From: an uncultured Eubacteriales bacterium
GTDB taxonomy: Bacteria > Bacillota > Clostridia > Christensenellales > Aristaeellaceae
Assembly (NCBI GenBank): GCA_900320085.1
Contig: ONRC01000015.1
Span: forward strand, 15,782 to 73,136
DNA: 57,355 bases
Direction of reading: 5' to 3'
Shown here: positions 25,613 through 34,030 of the stretch, piece by piece
Numbering within the stretch: the stretch's first letter is position 1
Layout: each line of letters opens with the position of its first letter
Made by a program: the position numbers and the translations under genes
Notes under the pieces: model-generated
The model's database searches: none
The model's input: the letters and a program-made list of their open reading frames with translations, nothing else
What the model was told of the DNA's origin: nothing

Positions 25613-27117
25613 AGAGTTCAGAGTTCAGAGTGCAGAGTACAGATGGTATAGATGACCAGCCGGAGCATGTTCAGATTGACGGCACTTCAATCTGTACGCT
25701 GAACTCTGTACTCTGTACTCTGAAACCTTCGCGTCTCTTGCGGATGCCGCGCCCCAACCCCCGCCAGCGCTTTTTCTTCCAGGCAAAGCAGAAGTACGTG
25801 ATTTTCGGCGGAGCGCGGGGCGGGGGAAAGAGCTGGGCTGTGCGCTGGAAGGCGGTGCTGCTGTGCGGCAGGTATCCGGGCATCCGGGTGCTGATCATGC
25901 GGCGCAGCTATCCTGAACTGCTGGCCAACCACATCAACCCCCTGAAAGCGCTGCTCCATGGGTTCGCCGACTACAACGGCACGGAGCACGAATTCCGCTT
26001 TCCAAACGGCAGCACCATCAAGTTCATGTACTGCGCCGGGGATGACGACCTGCTCAATATCCAGGGCCACGAGTACGACATCATTTGCATCGACGAAGCC
26101 ACCCAGATGACTGAGTACCAGATCAAGACCATTGCCGCCTGCGTGCGCGGGGTGAACGCCTTCCCGAAGCGGCTGTACATGACCTGCAACCCCGGCGGGA
26201 AAGGCCACCAGTACATCAAGCGGTTAAAGGAGCGCAAGTTCCGCGAGGGGGAAAAGCCGGAGGACTACGTGTTCATCCAGTCGCTGGTCAAGGACAACGC
26301 CGCTCTCATGCGGGAACAGCCGGACTACATCGAGCAGCTCAAGGCCCTGCCGCCCAAAATGCGGGACGCCTGGCTGTACGGCAATTGGGACATTTACGAG
26401 GGACAGTTCTTCGAGGAATTCACCGACAATCCCGAACATTATCAGGATAAGCGCTTCACCCATGTGATCGAACCCTTCGCCCCGCCGCCCGGCTGGAGGA
26501 TTTACCGCTCCTTCGACTGGGGCTACGCCCGGCCCTTTTCCTGCGCCTGGTGGGCGGTGGATTACGACGGGGTGATTTACCGCATCCTGGAATTGTACGG
26601 CTGCCGCAAGGATCAGGAGGGGCGGGACATTCCCAACGAGGGTGTCAAATGGGTGGACGATAAAATCTTTTCGGAAATCGCCCGGGTGGAGCGGGAGCAC
26701 CCCTGGCTGGCGGGAAAGACCATTCAGGGCGTGGCCGACCCCAGCATCTGGGCGGGAGAGGAAAGCGGCGTCAGCCGCTACGACGCGGCGGTAAAGCACC
26801 GTGTGTATTTCGAGAAGGGCAACAACGACCGCGTGCCCGGCTGGATGCAGTGCCACTACCGCCTGAGCTTCGACGAGAACGGCTACCCCATGATGTACGT
26901 GTTCAAAACCTGCGAAGCCTTCATCCGCACCATCCCGCTGCTGTGCTACGACCCCCACGCGGCGGAGGACCTGGACAGCAGCCAGGAGGACCACGCGGCG
27001 GACGAATGGCGGTATTTCTGCATGACCAACCCCATCCAGCCCAAGCCAGAACAGCGAAAAATGGACGTGGGCTTCGACCCGCTGAATCAGTTTTCCAGAA
27101 GGAGGAACAGAAAATGA
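25609..27117 (+). CDS. Phage terminase large subunit with a repeat-derived N-terminus
   Basis: This is a 502-aa ATPase-nuclease that pumps phage DNA into the head. Walker A is FGGARGGGKSWA (about 66-77), Walker B is CIDEATQM, and the coupling motif is MTCNPGG. The C-terminal RNase H-like nuclease shows RSFDWGYARP and VADPSIWAG. The ATG at 25609 overlaps the terS stop and has GAGGAG 8 bp before it. However, residues 2 to about 42 are encoded by a family C repeat (25612-25725); the conserved protein starts near Met46 (25744). The insertion leaves the frame open. ATGA overlap with the portal gene follows. Confidence 0.88.
   Translation: MKSSEFRVQSTDGIDDQPEHVQIDGTSICTLNSVLCTLKPSRLLRMPRPNPRQRFFFQAKQKYVIFGGARGGGKSWAVRWKAVLLCGRYPGIRVLIMRRSYPELLANHINPLKALLHGFADYNGTEHEFRFPNGSTIKFMYCAGDDDLLNIQGHEYDIICIDEATQMTEYQIKTIAACVRGVNAFPKRLYMTCNPGGKGHQYIKRLKERKFREGEKPEDYVFIQSLVKDNAALMREQPDYIEQLKALPPKMRDAWLYGNWDIYEGQFFEEFTDNPEHYQDKRFTHVIEPFAPPPGWRIYRSFDWGYARPFSCAWWAVDYDGVIYRILELYGCRKDQEGRDIPNEGVKWVDDKIFSEIARVEREHPWLAGKTIQGVADPSIWAGEESGVSRYDAAVKHRVYFEKGNNDRVPGWMQCHYRLSFDENGYPMMYVFKTCEAFIRTIPLLCYDPHAAEDLDSSQEDHAADEWRYFCMTNPIQPKPEQRKMDVGFDPLNQFSRRRNRK
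25612..25725. repeat. Family C heptad palindrome inside the terminase large subunit gene (copy C3)
   Basis: The left arm begins at 25612 with AGAGTTCAGAGTTCAGAGTG, and the right arm (25689-25725) carries GAACTCTGTACTCTGTACTC. They are reverse complements built of NNCAGAG units. The element starts directly after the terminase ATG and is read through in frame. Confidence 0.85.
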
Positions 27118-29003
27118 ATGAATGGATTTCACCGCATCAGCCGCCCGCGGCGACAGCTTTCCCTCAAGGGGAAGCCTTCAAAAGGAAAATGACCCCGGAA
27201 AGAATTCTGGAAGCAAGCAAGACCCTGAAAAAGTACAAGGCGGGCAAAGCCCGCCTGGAAGCCCGGCTGATCGCTGACGAAATGTGGTGGAAGGGCCACG
27301 CCTGGGACACCATGCGGGAACAGGGCAACCCCGGCGCGGCGAAGCGCTCCACCAAATGGCTGGTGAACGTGATCATGGGCAAGCATTCCGACATGATGGA
27401 CGCCTACCCCGAACCGGTCATCCTGCCCCGGGAGCAGGGCGACGAGGAGGAGGCCCGCAGGCTCACCAGCATCCTGCCGGTGGTGCTGGAGCAGAATCAC
27501 TTTGAGGAAGTGTACAGCCGCCAGGCGTGGGAAAAGAACAAGCATGGTACCGGCGTGTACGCCATTTACTGGGACAGCGGCAAATGGAATGGGCTGGGGG
27601 ACGTGACAGTATGCGGCATCGACCTGGCCAACCTGTTCTGGGAGCCGGGCGTCGAGGACATTCAGCAGAGCCGCAACGTGTTTCTCGTGTCCCCGCTGGA
27701 CAGGGAAACGCTGGTGCAGCGGTATCCCCAGCTGAAAAACGTCAATCTGCAATCAGACTTCACCCTGCCTCCGTACCGCACGGAGGACGCGCCCGGCAAG
27801 GCAGGCAAGGCCCTGGTGGTGGACTGGTATTACCACACCTATGAAGGCGGGCGGAAAGTCCTGCAATACTGCAAATTTGTAGGCGACACGGTGCTCTACG
27901 CCAGCGAAGACGACCCCGCTCTGCGGGAAAGCGGCTGGTACGCCGACGGGGAATACCCCTTCGTGCTGGATGTGCTGTTCCCGCAGAAGGAAAGCCCGGC
28001 GGGCTGGGGCTACATCGACCTGGGCAAGGACACCCAGGAAGAAATCGACCTGCTGAATCAGGCCGTCACCATCAACGCCCAGGCGGGAGCCATTCCCCGC
28101 TACTTCCGCCGCCGGGATTCCGCTATCAACCTGGAGCAGTTCCTGGATTTCACCAACCCCATCATCGAGGTGGAAGGGGGCCTCAGCGACACCGACATGG
28201 TGCCCGTGCAGCACTATCCCCTGGACGGCGCGTATGTGCAGCACCTGAACAACAAGATCGAGGAGCTGAAACAGACCTGCGGCAACCACGACGTCAGCAA
28301 CGGCATCACCTCCGGCGTCACCGCGGCCAGCGGCATCGCCGCCCAGATGGAGGCCGCGGGCCGCACCAGCCGCGACGGCAACCGGGGCACCTACCGGGCG
28401 TACAGCCAGGTGCTGGAAAAGGTGATCGAGCGCATCCGCCAGTTTTACGACGTGCCCCGCACCTTCCGCATCCTGGGGGAAAACGCGGCCTATGAATTTG
28501 TCCGGTATGACAATTCCGGTCTGGTGTTACAGCCCAATCCGCCCTTGGCCGGGATCGAAATGGGCTGGCGCAAGCCGGTATTCGATATCCAGGTGAGCGC
28601 CCAGAAGCAGAACGCCTACAGCAAGATGGCCCAGAACGAGCTGGCCTTGCAGCTGCTGAGCGCGGGGGTGTTCAATCCTCAGCTTTCGGAACAAAGCGCC
28701 ATGCTGCTGTCCATGATGGATTTCAGCAAGAAGGACGAGCTGCTGCGGAATATCCAGCAGCAGGCGTTCGCCCGCCAAATGCTGGCCATGTGGCAAAACA
28801 TGGCGCTGGAGCTGGCCCAGCGCTACGAGCCCGACACCGCCGAACGCATGGCGATGGCAGTCATGAACGCAGCGGGGGAGACGCTGACAGGCAGAGAACC
28901 TGGGAAAGAAATCCCCGACCTGACCGATACCGCCGACCCCGGCAATACCCGGCCCATGCAGCGCGCCCGGGAATACGCCCGGGAGGTGAGCCAGCCGGAA
29001 TAA
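27114..29003 (+). CDS. Phage portal protein with a repeat-derived N-terminus
   Basis: This is a 629-aa portal of the P22-like type, the ring through which DNA enters the capsid. Marks are an N-terminal helical part (ERILEASKTLKKYKAGKARL), IYWDSGKWNGLGDVTV, the central WGYIDLGKDTQEEIDLLNQA, and a Gln-rich helical end. The ATG at 27114 has AAGGAGG before it and overlaps the terL stop (ATGA). Residues 3 to ~21 (from the stretch 27123-27178) are encoded by one arm of a family A repeat; the family-like text begins near Met26 (27189). No head, tail or lysis genes follow. Confidence 0.82.
   Translation: MNEWISPHQPPAATAFPQGEAFKRKMTPERILEASKTLKKYKAGKARLEARLIADEMWWKGHAWDTMREQGNPGAAKRSTKWLVNVIMGKHSDMMDAYPEPVILPREQGDEEEARRLTSILPVVLEQNHFEEVYSRQAWEKNKHGTGVYAIYWDSGKWNGLGDVTVCGIDLANLFWEPGVEDIQQSRNVFLVSPLDRETLVQRYPQLKNVNLQSDFTLPPYRTEDAPGKAGKALVVDWYYHTYEGGRKVLQYCKFVGDTVLYASEDDPALRESGWYADGEYPFVLDVLFPQKESPAGWGYIDLGKDTQEEIDLLNQAVTINAQAGAIPRYFRRRDSAINLEQFLDFTNPIIEVEGGLSDTDMVPVQHYPLDGAYVQHLNNKIEELKQTCGNHDVSNGITSGVTAASGIAAQMEAAGRTSRDGNRGTYRAYSQVLEKVIERIRQFYDVPRTFRILGENAAYEFVRYDNSGLVLQPNPPLAGIEMGWRKPVFDIQVSAQKQNAYSKMAQNELALQLLSAGVFNPQLSEQSAMLLSMMDFSKKDELLRNIQQQAFARQMLAMWQNMALELAQRYEPDTAERMAMAVMNAAGETLTGREPGKEIPDLTDTADPGNTRPMQRAREYAREVSQPE
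27123..27178. repeat. Family A repeat arm inside the portal gene (copy A5)
   Basis: GACAGCTTTCCCTCAAGGGG followed by AAGCCTT (27152-27178) differs by one base from GACAGCTTCCCCTCAAGGGG in the 56.5-kb copy A4. The preceding TCACCGCATCAG also matches TCACCTCATCAG there. It is only the right arm, with no partner nearby. Confidence 0.8.
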
Positions 29004-29006
29004 TCA

Positions 29007-29043
29007 AAGACCGCAGAGGAGCAGCGCCCTTCTGCGGTTTTTT
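29007..29043 (+). terminator. Intrinsic terminator after the portal gene
   Basis: CCGCAGA ... TCTGCGG followed by TTTTTT lies right after the portal stop. It closes the transcript of the packaging module, so the four genes form a complete, bounded unit. Confidence 0.85.
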
Positions 29044-29093
29044 GATGCCATTCAACAATCACGGGCCAAACAACAAAGCAGCATGATAGCAAA

Positions 29094-29123
29094 GGGCGGC
29101 TGTTCTTTTCGGAACAGCCGCCC
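29094..29123 (-). terminator. Intrinsic terminator after the phosphoglucomutase gene
   Basis: GGGCGGCTGTTC / GAACAGCCGCCC is a perfect 12-bp stem 25 bp past the phosphoglucomutase stop; on the minus strand a short T run follows. Confidence 0.75.
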
Positions 29124-29147
29124 GGTCATGCCTGGGTGTAAAAAGAA

Positions 29148-30860
29148 TTACTTCATCCATTCCTGGGCTTCGGCGGCCATCCTGTCGTTCAGGGCGTCCA
29201 CAGCCGCCTGACTGTCGGCGCGGGCGGCCACATAGAGCTTGATCTTGGGCTCGGTGCCGCTGGGACGGACGCAGATCCAGTTGCCCTTTTCGATTTCATA
29301 GTACAGCACGTTGCTCTTGGGATAGTCCAGCTTTTCTTCCTTGCCGTCGGCGCAGCGGATGCCCTTGCTGAAATCGCGGACGCCTGTGATCTTCAGGCCC
29401 GCCACTTCCTTGGGGGGATTCGCGCGTAGGTTGTTCATGATGCCGGCGATCTTGGCCACGCCGTCCTTGCCGGGCAGGGTGACGGAGACGCCCTTTTCCT
29501 TGAAGTAGCCGTACTTCTGATAGAGCTTCTGCAGGGTGTCGTACAGGGTTTCGCCCCGTTCGGCGGCGGCGCACACGGCTTCGCACAGAAGCAAAGAGGC
29601 GTTCACGCCGTCCTTGTCGCGCACCTGGGTGCCGCTGAGGTAACCGAAGGATTCTTCAAAGCCGAAGAGGAAGGTGTGCTCGCCGGTTTCCTCAAAGCGC
29701 TGGATCTGCTCGCCGATGAACTTGAAGCCAGTCAGCACTTCGATCATGGTCATGCCGTAATCCTCGGCGATGGCCCGGGCCAGCTCGGTGGACACCACGG
29801 ACTTGACCACAGCGCCGTTCTTGGGCAGGGTGCCGTTCGCCTTCTTGCTGCTCAGGATATGGCTCAGCATCAGGCAGGCGATCTGGTTGCCGGTGAGGGT
29901 ATGGAACACGCCGTTGCCGTCCTGCACGGCGGCACCCAAGCGGTCGCAGTCCGGGTCCGTGCCGAACACGACGGTGGCGCCCACCTTCTGGGCCAGCGGG
30001 ATGGCCAGGGTGAAAGCGTTGGGGTCTTCGGGGTTGGGGGCCTTCACGGTGGGGAAGTGGCCGTCGGGCTTTTCCTGCTCGGGCACCACGGTGTAGTTGA
30101 CGCCCAGTTCTTTCAGCAGGCGCTGCACGGGCACGTTGCCGGAGCCGTGGAGGGGGGTGTAAACGATCTTCAGATCCTTGCCGCGCTCGGCCAGCATTTC
30201 GGGCCGCTGGGCCAGGGTCTTGATCATGGCGATGTAATCGTCGTCCACTTCCTTGTTGCCGATGATCTTGAGCAGGCCCTTGTCGAGGGCTTCCTTTTCA
30301 TCCATCGGCATGCAGTCGGTGTAATTGAGGGCGCGGATATATCCGGTCACGGCGTCGGCGGCTTCGGGGCCCAGCTGGGCGCCATCGGCGGCGTAGACTT
30401 TATAGCCGTTGTACTGGGGCGGATTGTGGCTGGCGGTGATGACGATACCGGCGGCGCAGCCCAGATGCCGCACGGTGTAGCTCAGCACGGGCACGGGGCG
30501 CAGCGCGTCAAACAGATAAGCCTTCACGCCCGCGGCGGCCAGCGTCAGCGCGGTTTCCTTGGCGAACACGTCGCTCTTGATGCGGCTGTCATAAGCGATG
30601 GCCACGCCCTGATCCTGCACGCCCTGGGCGATCAGATACTTGGCGACGCCCATGGTGGCCCGGCGCACGTTGTACACGTTCATCCGGTTGGTGCCCATGC
30701 CCAGCACGCCGCGCAGACCGGCGGTGCCGAAAGCCAGTTCGGTGTAAAAACGGTCTTCGATTTCTTTTTCATCACCAGCGATGGATTTCAGCTCCTGGAT
30801 GGTTTCGGCGTCGTTTGCGAACATATCCAGCCAGCGCTGGTATTCTTCTTTGTAGCCCAT
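29148..30860 (-). CDS. Phosphoglucomutase/phosphomannomutase
   Basis: This 570-aa enzyme interconverts hexose 1- and 6-phosphates through a phosphoserine. The active serine is Ser144 in TASHNPPQYNGYK. The metal loop is GTDPDCDRLG (about 301-310), the sugar loop GFEESFGYL, and the phosphate-binding loop RPSGTEPKIKLY lies near the C-terminus. The length matches PgcA-type alpha-phosphoglucomutases of Firmicutes. It is a single-gene unit with its own promoter at 30896-30924 and a terminator. Confidence 0.95.
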   Translation of the reverse strand: MGYKEEYQRWLDMFANDAETIQELKSIAGDEKEIEDRFYTELAFGTAGLRGVLGMGTNRMNVYNVRRATMGVAKYLIAQGVQDQGVAIAYDSRIKSDVFAKETALTLAAAGVKAYLFDALRPVPVLSYTVRHLGCAAGIVITASHNPPQYNGYKVYAADGAQLGPEAADAVTGYIRALNYTDCMPMDEKEALDKGLLKIIGNKEVDDDYIAMIKTLAQRPEMLAERGKDLKIVYTPLHGSGNVPVQRLLKELGVNYTVVPEQEKPDGHFPTVKAPNPEDPNAFTLAIPLAQKVGATVVFGTDPDCDRLGAAVQDGNGVFHTLTGNQIACLMLSHILSSKKANGTLPKNGAVVKSVVSTELARAIAEDYGMTMIEVLTGFKFIGEQIQRFEETGEHTFLFGFEESFGYLSGTQVRDKDGVNASLLLCEAVCAAAERGETLYDTLQKLYQKYGYFKEKGVSVTLPGKDGVAKIAGIMNNLRANPPKEVAGLKITGVRDFSKGIRCADGKEEKLDYPKSNVLYYEIEKGNWICVRPSGTEPKIKLYVAARADSQAAVDALNDRMAAEAQEWMK

Positions 30861-30895
30861 GTCAATCTGCCCCTTTCCATATTTGAGTTGCTTTT

Positions 30896-30924
30896 ATTAT
30901 ACCTGTTTTTTACCATTTCCGCAA
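30896..30924 (-). promoter_or_regulatory. Promoter of the phosphoglucomutase gene
   Basis: On the minus strand TTGCGG (30924-30919), 17 bp and TATAAT (30901-30896) are present, 36 bp before the start codon. Confidence 0.75.
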
Positions 30925-31258
30925 GGGGTTTCGGCAGGCCGGCGATAATTGGACAAAAAACGGGCAGAATGGAAAAATATCGAACACGGTGTATAATTTC
31001 TATATTTTTCTGGAGTTGGATTTCAAAAAGAAAAAAAGCCCGCCGCGAGGGGAGCAGCGGACTGCCAGAACGGTCGAAAATAAAAAACATCGACAAAAAC
31101 ATCTTTTGCCGAGGGGGCAGCAAAAGGCTTTACCGTTGCTGACCGCTCTATGCAGAGATATGGTAGCGTATCATTGTGTCAGTATTGTGTCATGTTTTCG
31201 ACAAAATGCCCTTTTTACCACCAGAAAAATGTATAAACATAAAAAATACATTTTCTGG
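30925..31258. other. Gene-free, structured interval
   Basis: No convincing reading frame is seen. On the minus strand two hairpins follow the DeoR gene: CTTTTGC...GCAAAAG (31102-31125), then CCGC...GCGG with a GGGC and seven T (about 31031-31060). The second reads as an intrinsic terminator. The DNA between could be a 3' tail of the DeoR transcript or a small RNA; nothing more can be said. Confidence 0.45.
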
Positions 31259-32017
31259 TCAATCCGCTTCATCCTCCACGATGCGAAGATCAATATGCAG
31301 ATCCTTCAAGCGCTGCCGATAGGCGGGTGGGATGCGGCTGTCAGTGATGACGGTTTGGAACTTGTCCAGCCCGGCGTAAATGAGCAGGCTGGTGGTGCCG
31401 AACTTGGAGCCGGCCACAAGCAGCACCGCCCGCTCGGCGTGGGCGACGGCGGCTTTCTTGATGGAGTATTCCAGGGGGCTGGAGTTGGCCACGCCGGTCA
31501 TGGACGCGCCGGTGGCCGCCATGAAGGCGATGTTGGTGTTCATGTGGCTGAGGTATTCCGCGGAGTCCTCTCCTGTAATGGAAAGCGTCTTCCGGTGAAC
31601 TTCGCCGGGCAGCATGATCACCCGGATGTTTTCGTAGTCCAGCGCCTTGGTCATCACCTGGATGTTGTTGGTGATCACGGTGACGTTTCTGTCCTTGATG
31701 GCTTCGATGATCTGCACGGTGGTGGTGCCGGAGTCGATGAACACGATGTCCCCGTCCTTGACCAGCTTCGCGGCCTCAAAGCAGATGGCGCGTTTACTGC
31801 CGCCGGGCTTGGGATACGCGGCCTGGATGGCGTTTTGCGTCGCTGAACGCACGCCGCCATATACCTTTTCGATGCCGCCGGTTTTCAGCAGCTCTGTTAC
31901 GTCTCGCCGCACCGTGTTCATGGACACGCCAAAGGCGTCCCGCAGCTCCTCCATCGTCGCGGAACCGTGACGCAGGATGTAGGCTTCCATTTCCGCCAAA
32001 CGCTTGGTCTTCATCAT
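31259..32017 (-). CDS. DeoR-family transcriptional regulator
   Basis: This 252-aa repressor-type regulator has an N-terminal winged helix (about 1-55: RLAEMEAYILRHGSATMEEL, then MNTVRRDVTELLKTGGIEKVYGG). It also has a C-terminal sugar-phosphate-sensing domain with DGDIVFIDSGTTTVQI. AAAGGAA lies just before two consecutive ATGs, so the start may be 32017 or 32014. No sugar operon lies beside it, so its target is unknown; it may respond to phosphosugars handled by the neighbouring mutase or by the uronate genes. Confidence 0.9.
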   Translation of the reverse strand: MMKTKRLAEMEAYILRHGSATMEELRDAFGVSMNTVRRDVTELLKTGGIEKVYGGVRSATQNAIQAAYPKPGGSKRAICFEAAKLVKDGDIVFIDSGTTTVQIIEAIKDRNVTVITNNIQVMTKALDYENIRVIMLPGEVHRKTLSITGEDSAEYLSHMNTNIAFMAATGASMTGVANSSPLEYSIKKAAVAHAERAVLLVAGSKFGTTSLLIYAGLDKFQTVITDSRIPPAYRQRLKDLHIDLRIVEDEAD

Positions 32018-32044
32018 GGGTTCCTTTCCGGTTTGTTCAAAATG

Positions 32045-32554
32045 AGTTTTAGATCACAACAGAGCGAGGGCCTATGCGGCCCTCGTGCACCTGCACCAGG
32101 AGATTTCTAACGGGGCTGCCGCCCGGCCTACGCTGACAATGAATGATCCACTGGATCATTGTCCGGGCGCTTCGGCCCTCCTGGACCTCAGTAGTGGATA
32201 TTGCTTGAACTGGTAAATCAGCTTGGTTCCCGATGAAGCTTGGAGGAACGCGGAAGTCTGGCTTCGTGCCGTTGCGCTTCTGGCCCGGCGGCAAAGCCGC
32301 CAACCCGGATGCAAAGCATCCGGGGAAAGCCAGGGAATCATCCGGAGGGGAAAGTTTACTTTCCCCCTCGGATGTTCCCGGGCTTTCTTGGGCCAGAAGC
32401 CCTCAAACTTTTCGTCACCCCAGCGCGGCAGGCGGAGCTTGTCTGCTTATCTCAACTACGTTTATTCGCCAGTTGCGGGTCCAGGGTCCTCAGGACCCTG
32501 GTTGGGGTTTGGGGCGAATAGCCCCAGCGTTTCCCTTAGTGACTTAAAGCGTCC
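32045..32554. repeat. Family B hairpin-array repeat (copy B1)
   Basis: In order it holds GAGGGCCtatgcGGCCCTC, GGCGGCaaaGCCGCC, CCCGGATGCaaaGCATCCGG, GGGGAAAGTttACTTTCCCC, CCAGGGTCCtcaGGACCCTGG and GGGGCgaataGCCCC. The right terminal motif is TTAAAGCGTCC (32544-32554); the left is degenerate. A stretch near 32110-32185 with GATCCACTGGATC is not found in the other copies and looks inserted. It fills the gap between the DeoR and NYN genes. Confidence 0.85.
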
Positions 32555-32564
32555 AATCCCCTTC

Positions 32565-33701
32565 TTACCCTCGCCCGACTTCCTTGACGATCTGATAATA
32601 CTTCCGTCCGGTGTCGCCGCCGAAGGTGACGCGCATTTTGTTGTAGACGGTGCGTAGGTTGTTGTTTTCGTTCAGGATGGCAATGATCTGCTGCGCGGCG
32701 TCGTCGGGAATACCCGCTTCCACCAGCCGCGCGCCGAACGCCGCGATGGCCTGGGCCTGTTCGTCTGGCTGAGCTTCGGGCTCAGTAGGAGCGGGTTCTG
32801 CTTCCTTTGGTTCCTCCACCGATTCGGCGGGCTCTTGCTCAGCAGCCTCGATTTCGGGCAGCGCGTCCGCGGGGGCTTCTTCCGCTTCCGCGGTTTCCGC
32901 AGCCGCTTCCGGCGCGTTCTTCCTCAGGGAAATAAAGCTGCCGCCCTCGCCCTCTTCAAAGGTGAAGGCGTCGCCATACAGCCGTACCAGGTAATTGTGC
33001 GCGTTGCGCTTGGAGCGCTGCTGATCCACCCGGTATTCAGGCAAGCCGTTCAGCGCGGGCAGCAGGGCGGACACGGCCATTCTGCCATCGTTGGCTTCCA
33101 GCTGTTCCTTGATAAAAGCACTGATGATGGACATACGGCCCGCGTGGGTGGGGGCCACGGGCTTGGTATCATTCTTTTTCTTGGGCGGATTGGCGGGCTG
33201 CTCCTGCTTGGGGGCAGCGGGCTTCGGCGCGGTTTTGGCAGCGGGCTGGGACCGGACGGGCTGCTGCGCGGGCGCGGGGCGGAAGGAGGGCGCTTGCAGC
33301 ACCACGAAGGAAGAGCAGGCCGTACGCCAAAGAGGATTGGCCTTCTCTGTGCCCATGCCCACCACCTCGATGCCCGCGCTGCGCAGCCGCACGGAGAGGG
33401 CGGAAAAGTCGCTGTCGCTGGATACGATCACAACGGTGTCGATGCTGCCCGCCACCAGCAAATCCATCGCCCCGATCACCAGCGCGATGTCGGAGGTGTT
33501 TTTGCCCTTGGAGGCTTTGATGGTCAGGTTGGCGTGGAGCGCGTATTTCAGCACCGGCTCCACCCAGGAGGTCAGCGCGGCGGCCGCGCCGTAAATTTCT
33601 TTCACTTTGATCGTGCCCAAGGTGGAGGCGTGGGTGAAAATCTGGTCGGCGTGGATGGGCAGCACGTTTTCAGCGTCGATCAGAACGGCAAGATTTGGCA
33701 T
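32565..33701 (-). CDS. NYN-domain RNase-like protein with a LOTUS/OST-HTH domain
   Basis: This 378-aa protein starts with a NYN/PIN-like nuclease domain (AVLIDAENV, SDIALVIGAMDLL, VVIVSSDSDFSALS; acidic residues at Asp8, Asp73 and Asp97-ish as in the family). A Pro/Ala/Lys linker (about 138-190) follows. Then comes a LOTUS-type winged helix (SIISAFIKEQLEAN ... GDAFTFEEGEGGSFISL), a Glu/Ala-rich linker and a small helical C-terminus (NLRTVYNKMRVTFGG). NYN-LOTUS proteins bind or cut RNA. It starts a single-gene unit; the partner RNA is unknown. Confidence 0.85.
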   Translation of the reverse strand: MPNLAVLIDAENVLPIHADQIFTHASTLGTIKVKEIYGAAAALTSWVEPVLKYALHANLTIKASKGKNTSDIALVIGAMDLLVAGSIDTVVIVSSDSDFSALSVRLRSAGIEVVGMGTEKANPLWRTACSSFVVLQAPSFRPAPAQQPVRSQPAAKTAPKPAAPKQEQPANPPKKKNDTKPVAPTHAGRMSIISAFIKEQLEANDGRMAVSALLPALNGLPEYRVDQQRSKRNAHNYLVRLYGDAFTFEEGEGGSFISLRKNAPEAAAETAEAEEAPADALPEIEAAEQEPAESVEEPKEAEPAPTEPEAQPDEQAQAIAAFGARLVEAGIPDDAAQQIIAILNENNNLRTVYNKMRVTFGGDTGRKYYQIVKEVGRG

Positions 33702-34030
33702 GGATCAAAAAACTCTCTTTCTGCATGTCGCTTTCTTTTCTTTCGTCCGGCTCCGGGCGCGCTGCGCGTGCCCGAACGAGACTGTATTATTATATCAAAC
33801 TTACCCAGAAGTTATCAATAGCTTTGGGCGATATTCGTGTTTTCTTTTTACCGTTATCACGCATTTGATTGCCTGGCGGGTTTGCTTCACATAATGGATG
33901 GTTTTGCATTTGCATTCGGAAAAATAAAGGAATTTGGACAATGCGCAAAGAAGATAATACCTGTGCTTTGCGGTTTCGCAGCCTCGTCTTTGATGATCCA
34001 CTTTTATTCATGCGCGAAAGGAGCCAGCCT
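33702..34030. other. Divergent intergenic region
   Basis: The upstream parts of the NYN gene (minus) and of the acetyltransferase gene (plus) lie here. A GC hairpin (GGGCGCG / CGCGTGCCC) is seen near 33757-33775. The frame open upstream of the acetyltransferase start (from 33869) has no ribosome site and no family resemblance, so I do not count it. Nothing else is recognisable. Confidence 0.4.

Noticed and set aside
24723..29043. Complete prophage
   Set aside because: No integrase, capsid, tail, lysis or regulator genes and no attachment-site repeats were found; only the packaging genes are there.
32045..32554. Family B repeat as a group II intron, insertion sequence or coding region
   Set aside because: No intron domain V, no transposase frame and no frame conserved between copies; short open frames differ from copy to copy.
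33869..34030. Longer N-terminus for the Eis-like acetyltransferase
   Set aside because: The upstream part has no ribosome site and is Cys/Arg-rich without family resemblance, while AAAGGAG sits at the right distance from the ATG at 34031.
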